A stretch of 64,000 nucleotides of DNA from Dendrophyllia cribrosa (taxonomy: Eukaryota; Cnidaria; Anthozoa; Scleractinia; Dendrophylliidae): positions 51,974,672 to 52,038,671 of the forward strand of contig JAJLRJ010000001.1 in assembly GCA_024195265.1 (NCBI GenBank). The letters run 5' to 3'. The position numbers and the translations under genes were made by a program. Within the stretch, counting starts at the first letter, position 1, and each line of letters begins with the position of its first letter. The notes below the pieces were generated by a model. It was not told the DNA's origin, did not search any database, and saw nothing but the letters and a program-made list of their open reading frames with translations. This document shows positions 55,871-64,000 of this stretch, in pieces.

Positions 55871-55905
55871 GTTTCGTATGACCAAAAGATGACCACACTC
55901 ATCAG
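55871..55905 (-). ncRNA. Hammerhead ribozyme core, minus strand
   Basis: On minus: CTGATGA, stem GTGTGGTC..GGTCATAC (with G-U pairs) around an ATCTTTT loop, then GAAACAGAGC. Both conserved boxes are intact. The type resembles hammerheads of Penelope elements and retrozymes. Confidence 0.7.
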
Positions 55906-55955
55906 GCAATATCAACGATTGACCGTTAAATTACAATAACTGGCTATAAAGAATT

Positions 55956-56006
<51 letters not shown>

Positions 56007-56049
56007 TATCATAAATGAAGACAAATTGTAAATTTTGTCAATACCTATA

Positions 56050-56078
56050 TTTCGGCTGCATTCAACAGCCTTCATCAG
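56050..56078 (-). ncRNA. Hammerhead ribozyme core, left arm of an inverted pair
   Basis: On minus: CTGATGA AGGCTG TTGAATG CAGCC GAAATATAGG. Stem II is perfect. The copy on plus at 56114-56142 is its mirror image. Confidence 0.75.
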
Positions 56079-56113
56079 GGTAAAAATTGGCAAAAAATTG
56101 TTTTGTTTTTACC

Positions 56114-56142
56114 CTGATGAAGGCTGTTGAATGCAGCCGAAA
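56114..56142 (+). ncRNA. Hammerhead ribozyme core, right arm of an inverted pair
   Basis: CTGATGA AGGCTG TTGAATG CAGCC GAAATATAGG on plus. The arms 56020-56084 and 56107-56185 are inverted copies including CAATACCTATATTTCGGC, with only about 22 nt between them. Confidence 0.75.
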
Positions 56143-56237
56143 TATAGGTATTGACAAAATTTACAATTTGTCTTCATTTGTGATAGTATATATTTATTCA
56201 TGGAGACTGCGCTTTTTTATATTGGTGCTTGTGAAAG

Positions 56238-56275
<38 letters not shown>

Positions 56276-56730
56276 TCGGAGCACGAGGAACTATTAAAAT
56301 TGATTAAATGGCCCAGTCATTTTAATGGAAAATTTTCTCAAATCAAGATAATTTCTAGGTAAAATGGATTACAAGTCATAGTTTCAGTAGCTTATTTGAA
56401 GCAATGGGGTTTATTTCTTGGTCCGCAGAAAGGCAATGTCAGTGAGCAACTGCAACTGTCCAATAATAATCATATAATAATATGAAAATCCGCAAGTGAA
56501 AGCATCAAATTGTTCAACAACCGATCGGATTCGAGAATTTTGTCGGTTACCGATATTTCGATACCGATATATTACAGATATTAGCTGGCAATTTTTAGAA
56601 ACTTAAGTTTACTTTACTAGTTCGTAAGCCCATTTTAAGTTCGTAAGTTTACTAGTTCGTAAGCCCATTTAAAATTTTTTATTTGTAAATTATTTAAAGC
56701 AATTGTATGAATTATTTAGTATATCTGTTA

Positions 56731-57012
56731 GAGCAGTTTTCAATTGAGTGTCGAAAGTAATTACACAATTGCTTTGGTTTTGCATTGCTACGCTTTGTGA
56801 TTGGCTAAAAAATCTCGCGCCACTTTCTCGACCAATCAGAAGTAAAACCAAAACCAATCGTGACTTGCTCGCACGCGTTTTCCCGCGCTTGGCGCCGCCG
56901 ACATGTAATTGCTCCGAGCTCTGATTGGTTCATTGGATTGTTTACGACTGCTGTGATTGGTCAGAGTAATTACTTTGGTTTTGGTTTTACCACACTCAAC
57001 TGAAAACTGCTC
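56731..57012. mobile_element. 282-bp MITE (GAGCAGTTTTCAATTGAG family)
   Basis: Ends GAGCAGTTTTCAATTGAGTG and ...CACTCAACTGAAAACTGCTC are inverted, with TA at both flanks. The interior has a long pyrimidine/purine pair (CCAATCA / TGATTGG words). Confidence 0.8.
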
Positions 57013-57065
57013 TAATGTATATTTAACAACTATTCACCGAAGGCCAACCCTACTAGGTCACCTGG

Positions 57066-57236
57066 CTATTTTCGAATTGCCCATAATACACTTTGTTTGC
57101 CCCCCGAAATTTTGCATAAACTACTGTTTGTAAATGCTCTTGGGAGGACTGCATACTCCCCAAGAGCATTTCAAAACAATAGTTTATGCAAACTTTGGGG
57201 GGCAAACAAAGTGTATTACGGGCAATTCGAAAATAG
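57066..57236. repeat. 171-bp foldback
   Basis: Arms CTATTTTCGAATTGCCCATA ... AAATGCTCTTGGG and complement pair over about 75 nt with a short loop AGGACTGCATACTC. Frames inside are artefacts. Confidence 0.85.
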
Positions 57237-57454
57237 AGAATACATGTATACAACTGAGTTAACGAGAATCTTATACACATAAACCTACGTTGTTATTGAA
57301 AATGACAAAATGACAAAAAGACAAGTAGGAATTCATATAATTACCGTAATAATATTCACATGACATTTCAACAGATATTTTTCCAAACAAATTTCTATGA
57401 AATAAATAAACGACATTTTTAATCTCAGAAATAAATAAAGTTTATGCCCCATTC

Positions 57455-58108
57455 CCTTAGTAATTAATTTTATTAAACTGCTAGTATTTTTCGTTCGTTG
57501 CCTTGGTTGCGCTCTGTTTGCTGGGAAGAGAGAGATGACATTGGCCACACACGTGGCCGTTTATTGTAAGCAATAATTATGACAAAACGACAGAACCATA
57601 ACTCTAAATGAAACTGTTCCCAGCAAAGGTGAGGGGATACCCACGCATGCACATGTAATGTAAATTAGAAGGGAAACTGGGAGGGTGGGAAATCAAGAAA
57701 TTCCCTTGAATGATGGACGTGGCACAGTACTCAGTTGGATGTTCTAGGCCAAAGAGGACCAAATGAACCATACGCGCCTTAATATAGTGTGACTAGTAAG
57801 GGTATCTCCTTACGACCACCTGACCGGAAGCCGCAGAACAGATTCACTGCTACAGTGCATAAAATCATTTATTTGTTAAATAAATATCCTTTATTCCCCA
57901 TTGCCTTAGTAATTAATTGTATTAAACTGCTAGTATTTTTCGTTCGTTGCCTTGGTTGCGCTCTGTTTGCTGGGAAGAGAGAGATGACATTACACCTTTT
58001 GGTATATTTTGGCTACACACGTGGCCGTTTATTGTAAGCAATAATTATGACAAAATGACAGAACAATAACTCTAAATGAAACTGTTCCCAGCAAAGGTGA
58101 GGGGATAC
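57455..58108. repeat. Direct duplication (~180 bp units at 57455-57640 and 57900-58108)
   Basis: Both units contain ACTGCTAGTATTTTTCGTTC, GTTTGCTGGGAAGAGAGAGA and ACACGTGGCCGTTTATTGTA. The second has an 18-bp insertion (ACACCTTTTGGTATATTT) near 57991. Confidence 0.8.
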
Positions 58109-58594
58109 CCGCCACCGTCCTCACACGATGAAAAATATCCTTTAGTTTCTTATCAATTTCTCTTCTTTCATCCTCTATGAATGACATTAGGCTAATTAAT
58201 TTTTATTTGATTTTTGGTATTTTATATGACAACGGAATTCTTGCAATTAGGTGTACATTTAAAACGCAGTAATTAGAAGCACTGACATTTACATGAAAGT
58301 AAGTTGATAATTCTGTTCGGCGAAATCTATGGCAAACTCAACAGAACTACCGTAATATTAGGATTACAGGATTTTAATCTTACTTCCAGCATGGACGTTA
58401 CAAGCCTTGAAACCCTGGACTTACGATTGGTAATAGATCACAAAGTGCAGGCGAGCATGGAAACAAGAGGCTGGTATAGGGCCAGCAAACTTAACCCCCG
58501 CTACTGCGTTCCCTTTGCGTTCCGTATGCGTTCCCCTCATTACCTATGCCTATTCCAAATGAGTATGCAAATCCAAATTAGTATACATCAAGAC

Positions 58595-58780
58595 AAAAGG
58601 AATAGGTAGTTGACGTCATGAAAAGGCATTCCGTTTATTAATATTCATTTATTAAACAGGAAATCCAAATTAGTATGCGTTCCCCTCATTAGCTATGCCT
58701 AGTCATTGACGTCACAACATGCCTTCCTGCATACTAATAAACGGAATGCCTTTTCATGACGTTAACTACCTATTCCTTTT
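58595..58780. repeat. Inverted repeat, ~46-bp arms
   Basis: AAAAGGAATAGGTAGTTGAC ... GCATTCCGTTTATTA (58595-58640) and its complement (58733-58780). A GTATGCGTTCCCCTCATTA word occurs twice in direct orientation nearby (58525, 58674). Confidence 0.75.
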
Positions 58781-58899
58781 GTGTTATTCTGAAACAATAG
58801 AAACAATAGACCGACTCAAACTTGCCCGCTTTATACCAAATCACTTCAAAACAAAACACAACTGACACAGATATCATTTACAGACAGATCAAAACAAAA

Positions 58900-58971
58900 T
58901 GCCTTGACCAGGACTCGAACCTGAGTTACTGCGGCCACAACGCAGTGTCTTAACAACTAGTCCATCAAAGC
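58900..58971 (-). tRNA. tRNA-His (GTG)-like gene or tRNA-derived repeat
   Basis: On minus: acceptor strands GCTTTGA / TCAAGGC pair over 7 bp (one G-U). Anticodon arm CTGCG-TTGTGGC-CGCAG gives GTG (His). T arm CAGG-TTCGAGT-CCTG holds a perfect B box. The D arm is weak (TGGACTAGTTGTTAAGACA). Its 5' third is copied in inverse at the other end of the ~3-kb palindrome, so it may be part of a repeat. Confidence 0.6.
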
Positions 58972-59817
58972 TGTGGACATTATAACCGAATAAAACTAAT
59001 TAGAGGTTTCCGAAACATTCAAGTGTAGAAGCAATAAAATTGCACAGTATAAAAAAACCGCTTCTTATTCGTATTTTTCGCAACATTCTTATTGCCGCTA
59101 CATCGCTAGCCTCTATATCGATTTTCAGTTTCCCAGCCATAACCCACTTTAAGTTTTAATTTCTTTTCCGGTAGCTTCAATGTTCAAACTTTTAATTATG
59201 CGAACTTATACTGAACTAAATTTGCATGAAAAATTAGCACCTCGGGAAAATAAACAAAGCAACCAATTACATACGCGCGGTAAAACAATAAACCCGCACT
59301 CTGTTTAAGTTCAAATAAATTAAATAATAACAAAATGCTTTAAGGTTTCATCAAATCATTATGTCAACAAAAGCTGTTTTATTTAGAACAACTCAAATCC
59401 ATGTACACCACAACTGATAAGACTGAATCAAGAACAAAATGTTAGAATGAAATAACTTTACGGACATAGCGCGAATTCACTATAAAGGCCATAGCACAGG
59501 CCTAAAGCTTTGTTGTTGTTTTTTTCGGAAACAAAGGTTTCCTCTGAAAACGATTTTACGTTTGGTTCATCTCTGTGTAAGTAAATACATTTTGTTTTAT
59601 CGTTTGATTAATGTGTTAATTTAACTGATCAATCATTTTCTCCGCAGTAATAAAATTTAGAACTCGGACGGGGATTGTAAAGATTTCGGGAACTGATATA
59701 TTTCTATAACGCCGCGTTTAATATCCAAGAAATTTATTATTCGAGGCTGTTTTCGCAAATCCTTGATCATATATAAAAACGTAACTAGATAACAGTGTTT
59801 ACTGTTGTGATGAAATG

Positions 59818-59925
59818 ATAGGGGTACAGGAGGGGTACAGGAGGGGTACAGGAGAGGTACAGAAAGGGTACAGGAAGGGTACAGGAGGGGTACAGAAAGG
59901 GTACAGGAGGGGTACAGGAGTTTTC
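59818..59925. repeat. GGGGTACAGGA minisatellite, left arm
   Basis: About ten copies of an 11-bp unit GGGTACAGGAG with AAA variants. The inverted partner is at 60947-61040. Confidence 0.9.
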
Positions 59926-60289
59926 ACCACCACCACCACCACAATTCTATAGTTTTCACCACCACCACCACCACCACAATTTTATTGTTTTCACCACCAC
60001 CATAATTCTATATTTTCTCCTCCTCCTCCTCCTCCTCCTCCTCCTCCTCCACAATTCTATTGTTTCCTCCTCCTCCTCCTCCACAATTCTATTGTTTCCT
60101 GCTCCCCTCCTCCTCCTCAATTCTATTGTTTCCTCCTCCTCCTCCTCCTCCTCCTCCTCCTCCTCCACAATTCTATTGTTTCCTGCTCCCCTCCTCCTCC
60201 TCAATTCTATTGTTTCCTCCTCCTCCTCCTCCTCTTCCTCCACAATTCTATTGTTTCCTCCTCCCTCCTCCTCCTCCTCCTCCTCCCCA
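59926..60289. repeat. CAC and CCT trinucleotide arrays broken by ACAATTCTATTGTTT, left arm
   Basis: Arrays of (CAC)n then (TCC)n, each separated by a 15-mer close to ACAATTCTATTGTTT. They form a higher-order repeat. Ser/Pro/Glu-rich frames here are artefacts. Confidence 0.9.
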
Positions 60290-60388
60290 AGGATCTACAG
60301 GCTGAGAGAAAGTATTTGTGGATTTATAGACAATGACAAAAAGGACAAAACAAGGACACAAATACTTTCTCTCAGCCTGTAGATCCTT

Positions 60389-60946
60389 GAGGAGGAGGAG
60401 GAAACAATAGAATTGTGGAGGAAGAGGAGGAGGAGGAGGAGGAGGAGGAGAAGGAAACAATAGAATGGAGGAGGAGGAGAAAACGATAGAATTGAGGAGG
60501 AGGAGGAGGGGAGCAGGAAACAATAGAATTGTGGAGGAGGAGGAGGAGGAGGAGGAGGAGGAGGAGGAGGAGGAGGAGGAGGAGGAGGAGGAGGAGGAGG
60601 AGGAGGAGGAGGAGGAGGAGGAGGAGGAGAAAATATAGAATTATGGTGGTGGTGAAAATATAGAATTATGGTGGTGGTGAAAATATAGAATTATGGTGGT
60701 GGTGAAAATATAGAATTATGGTGGTGGTGAAAATATAGAATTATGGTGGTGGTGAAAATATAGAATTATGGTGGTGGTGAAAATATAGAATTATGGTGGT
60801 GGTGAAAATATAGAATTATGGTGGTGGTGAAAATATAGAATTATGGTGGTGGTGAAAACAATAAAATTGTGGTGGTAGTGGTGGTGGTGGTGGTGGTGGT
60901 GGTGAAAACTATAGAATTGTGGCGGTGGGTGGTGGTGAAAACTCCT
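60389..60946. repeat. GGA and GGT trinucleotide arrays, right arm, expanded
   Basis: The inverted counterpart. A (GGA)n run of about 100 bp (60533-60629) and nine tandem copies of GGTGGTGGTGAAAATATAGA ATTAT (60642-60860, ~24-bp unit) exist only here, showing later expansion after the palindrome formed. Confidence 0.9.
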
Positions 60947-61040
60947 GTACCCCTCCTGTACCCTTTCTGTACCCCTCCTGTACCCTTCCTGTACCCTTTC
61001 TGTACCTCTCCTGTACCCCTCCTGTACCCCTCCTGTACCC
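60947..61040. repeat. TCCTGTACCCC minisatellite, right arm
   Basis: Inverse of 59818-59925. Confidence 0.9.
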
Positions 61041-61917
61041 CTATCATTTCATCACAACAGTAAACACTGTTATCTAGTTACGTTTTTATATATGATCAAG
61101 GATTTGCGAAAACAGCCTCGAATAATAAATTTCTTGGATATTAAACGCGGCGTTATAGAAATATATCAGTTCCCGAAATCTTTACAATCCCCGTCCGAGT
61201 TCTAAATTTTATTACTGCGGAGAAAATGATTGATCAGTTAAATTAACACATTAATCAAACGATAAAACAAAATGTATTTACTTACACAGAGATGAACCAA
61301 ACGTAAAATCGTTTTCAGAGGAAACCTTTGTTTCCGAAAAAAACAACAACAAAGCTTTAGGCCTGTGCTATGGCCTTTATAGTGAATTCGCGCTATGTCC
61401 GTAAAGTTATTTCATTCTAACATTTTGTTCTTGATTCAGTCTTATCAGTTGTGGTGTACATGGATTTGAGTTGTTCTAAATAAAACAGCTTTTGTTGACA
61501 TAATGATTTGATGAAACCTTAAAGCATTTTGTTATTATTTAATTTATTTGAACTTAAACAGAGTGCGGGTTTATTGTTTTAGTAACGCATGTAATTGGTT
61601 GCTTTGTTAATCTTTCCGAGGTGCTAATTTTCCATGCAAATTTAGAGTTCAGTGTTCGCATAATTAAAAGTTTGAACTTTGAAGGCGATCTGGTAAAGTC
61701 ACGTTATCAAAACTTAAAGTGGGTTATGGCTGGCAAACTGAAAATCGACATAGAGACTAGCGATGTAGCGGCAATAAGAATGTTGCAGTAAATACGAATA
61801 AGAAGCGGTTTTTTATACTGTGCAATTTTATTGCTTCTAAACTTGAATGTTTCGGAAACCTCTAATTAGTTTTATTCGGTTATAATGTCCACAGCTTTGA
61901 TGGACTAGTTGTTAAGA

Positions 61918-62660
61918 GCCAATGTCTGAAATTTTCGAAAATCGGGCGTCAGTCACAAAATTTCGGATTTCTTTATATTTTGCCCAAATAATCTCTATAG
62001 TGAAGTATTTTCAAAAATAACATTAAAAATTGTAACGGCGTTTTATTTTTTTCGAAAACGGGCAAAATTTGAAAAACGGCAAATCGGCGGCCTTTCAGTT
62101 GTGAAACTGGCGAAATATTACACATTTTCATCTCGCTCATACAGAAAAACGCGATGCCATACATTAATAAAATGTGGCCACAACATAAACACGCTCTTTT
62201 TCTTCACACTAGTGTTATTTACTTTGGATTAGCTGTTGAAATAAGAATATTTCGTCCGTTAGAAGAAACATTATTTCTTCCATTTTAAAAATTAGCAAAT
62301 TTGAACCAATTTCAACGCCGTGGAAACCCAATTGGTACGTTGAGTTTGAAAACAAAATCAAGACAGTCTTGAAGCACGACTTCTGTTGTTTACTGTGGTA
62401 AAATATTTCTGGCGGCATTTTAAAAGTGCCCCGTCGAGAGACCAAAATGTGAAGGGTAGTTTGACAGGAAAACTTGTGACACGAACCAGCGCCGACGCTA
62501 CGAACAAACATGAAAATGCGCAAAAAAATAGTTCCTTTGAGATAAAGCCTTTTTCAGAATTGTAAAGACTTCAGAAGAACTTTATCTATACTTTTGCTAA
62601 CTTAAAATGATATCTTTTAAGCAGTCTGTTGGGATACGGAGTAGAGACACGAGCATCATG
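61918..62660. other. Non-coding region
   Basis: Just outside the palindrome. No gene, repeat or tRNA continuation; the expected 3' two-thirds of the tRNA-like sequence is missing here. Confidence 0.45.
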
Positions 62661-62662
62661 TT

Positions 62663-63127
62663 GTGCGACCTTACAAATACAGTAACAGTGATCAACACTT
62701 ACCGGCTTTCAAAATTAAACTGTCCCGACCCTTGAATTGCACTTATAATAAAGACAATCCTGCACTCCGATCCATTATATTGCTGTGTTTGGAATATCTG
62801 AGCCTTGTAGATCATATCATAGCATTATTTACTCCAAATTTGTTAAAACAACAGTCGCTAAATGACGGTTGGGAAGTTTCCCACAATGTGTTGCAAAGAG
62901 ATTGCGTGACGCGTAGCACACTGGAATTTGCTGCGTACTTATGGTATCAGTCAAGGGAAGAACATCGCCGTGGAAAGGGTTTCAGGTCAGTGTCATTTAT
63001 AAAGTGGGCTGGGGGTCCTTTAGTTGTAGAACTTGAGGTTCTACCGCCTTTATACTCCTATAAACTAATTTCGATTTTGAGGCGTCAATACTGCATTATA
63101 TTGACGGCTATTTTGTATCACGATTAA
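62663..63127 (+). CDS. Uncertain 154-residue open frame
   Basis: Open from 62663 without an obvious Met in good context or any recognised domain (RDCVTRSTLEFAAYLWYQSR in the middle). It is followed by two near-duplicates of GACGTCAATGC..TATATTGACG (63081-63180). Could be an exon of a cnidarian gene or chance. Confidence 0.25.
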   Translation: MRPYKYSNSDQHLPAFKIKLSRPLNCTYNKDNPALRSIILLCLEYLSLVDHIIALFTPNLLKQQSLNDGWEVSHNVLQRDCVTRSTLEFAAYLWYQSREEHRRGKGFRSVSFIKWAGGPLVVELEVLPPLYSYKLISILRRQYCIILTAILYHD

Positions 63128-63269
63128 ACATTGTCTAGATGTTTGAGACGTCAATGCGACTTTATATTGACGTCTCAAAAGCAAGCAAAAGTATCTGAGA
63201 ATCGTGATACTATTACAGATGTCAGCTGGCTGTCAGTTTTGTTTTCCGCTGGTGGGTTTAAAGCTGTTT

Positions 63270-63400
63270 CTGCGCCATCTCCACCGCAAGTTACAGTCTC
63301 AACAGCCACGTCCGATGACAAGGAAAACAGTGCTAAACCACCAACATCCAATGTATTTTCATGCCCACAGGAAGGCTGCATCCCGTTGGAGAGGGGGGTG
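63270..63400 (+). pseudogene. C2H2 zinc-finger-like gene fragment
   Basis: The frame reads TSDDKENSAKPPTSNVFSCP then QEGC, the C-x4-C half of a C2H2 finger preceded by a Ser/Pro linker. Immediately after the second Cys it turns to an unrelated G-rich sequence and the His half is absent, so this is a fragment. Confidence 0.35.
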
Positions 63401-63480
63401 GGGGGTGGTGTACTTCCCAAAAATACCTTTGGGACTCCTGATCTAGAACGAATGGGTATCCATTTTAGAGACGTTTCCTA

Positions 63481-63761
63481 GAACGAGGTATAATATTTCG
63501 AACGCACGAAAGCTTCATAAGATGGTGAATCAAGAAATTGTCGATCGTGGCTTTATCTTCTGTTTGAAATGGAAGGAATTATGATGCTGATTTGTGTAGA
63601 AGCAGAATAGTCGTATTTTGATGTGTAAGTCGAACAAACAAAGAAATAACATTTAAAAAAATGGTCTATCGAAATTTACGCAATTTCTACGAAATCAAAG
63701 TTGAATACTGCGAAAAGCTCCCACATGGGATATATGTGCACAGGGAACAGTCAGCGGTCAT
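63481..63761. other. Non-coding gap
   Basis: Nothing recognised. Confidence 0.35.
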
Positions 63762-63945
63762 TCAGTTATAGTAATGGCTTTTACAGATCAAATCGTTAAT
63801 GTCTTGGTCTCGCATAAGGGAGGACTTAAAGCAGTCAACATAAGAAGCGTTATGAATGTGAGGTGGCAGATGGTTCCACTCTGGGACAGTACGAGCAAAG
63901 AATGATGCTCTGTAACAACTCTTGAGCGCTAGAATATTCCCCCGC
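63762..63945 (-). mobile_element. 5'-truncated LINE tail
   Basis: Minus frame SCYRASFFARTVPEWNHLPP..DCFKSSL is the C-terminus of an L2/CR1- or jockey-like reverse transcriptase. It is cut off at the poly-G run. Confidence 0.65.
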
Positions 63946-63980
63946 GGGGGGGGGGGGGGGGGGGGGGGGGTGGGGGGGGG
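63942..63980. repeat. Poly-G tract
   Basis: Nearly pure G over about 40 nt, next to the window's right end. Confidence 0.85.
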
Positions 63981-64000
63981 GAGGGTACTCAACAAAGTTT

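Larger units (their letters stand above)
58948..61917. repeat. ~2970-bp palindrome with repeat-rich arms
   Basis: The left arm (58948-60320) and right arm (60356-61917) are inverted copies that match from the tRNA-like 5' part (TCTTAACAACTAGTCCATCA / complement) to the centre stem GGATCTACAGGCTGAGAGAA..., leaving a loop of about 35 nt at 60321-60355. Outside the microsatellites the arms differ by only a few percent (for example TCAAAACTTAAAGTGGG against CCCACTTTAAGTTTTAA). There is no coding frame. The arms differ in length only through microsatellite expansion. Confidence 0.9.

Noticed and set aside
59956..60523. Long Glu-, Ser- and Pro-rich frames
   Set aside because: Trinucleotide repeat arrays; no start context, no complexity.

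Overview
The window looks like nuclear DNA of an anthozoan cnidarian, most likely a stony coral. This is an inference from three things: AT-rich sequence with intron-split genes and GT..AG junctions, very dense small DNA transposons of types I associate with corals and sea anemones, and cnidarian-style Penelope, L2/CR1-like, L1/Tx1-like and Ty3 retroelements. No prokaryotic features were seen.

Four host loci can be read. (1) 1465-18000, minus strand: the first ten coding exons of a SETD3-type actin-histidine methyltransferase. All splice phases agree, the actin-histidine pocket residues are kept, and the C-terminal exons lie beyond the left edge. (2) 25527-27491, minus: a class A peptide-type GPCR that is now a pseudogene, split in TM2 by an 872-bp Harbinger-like element and also carrying a frameshift and a nonsense codon. 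(3) 33984-38778, plus: a four-exon gene for an unrecognised 328-residue protein, with a CRE and an E-box just upstream of the start. (4) 52031-53679, minus: a large multi-pass membrane protein whose frame is broken by 26 nt lying between two 8-nt direct repeats.

The rest is mobile or repeated DNA. The SETD3 introns carry Mutator-like and TTAA-type MITEs, a 39-bp minisatellite, a decayed inverted pair of hammerhead ribozymes, a LINE tail and a nearly intact Ty3/gypsy element (12756-17456; 169-bp LTRs with one mismatch, 5-bp target duplication, tRNA-Leu-like primer site, a single in-frame stop in reverse transcriptase). From 18 to 34 kb there are nested MITEs, an L1-like relic, two Harbinger-like elements and a TIR element full of ATCGAT motifs that has received a LINE tail. 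From 39 to 51 kb there are foldbacks, a tRNA-ended palindrome, a 1967-bp and an 82-bp member of one 9-bp-TSD transposon family, tandem repeats, and a Tc1-like element nested in another TIR element. From 54 to 64 kb there are duplicated blocks, a cluster of three hammerhead motifs, and a ~3-kb palindrome with a tRNA-His-like gene across its left boundary.

The most unusual structures are the hammerhead inverted pairs and the two palindromes whose outer ends are tRNA-like sequences.
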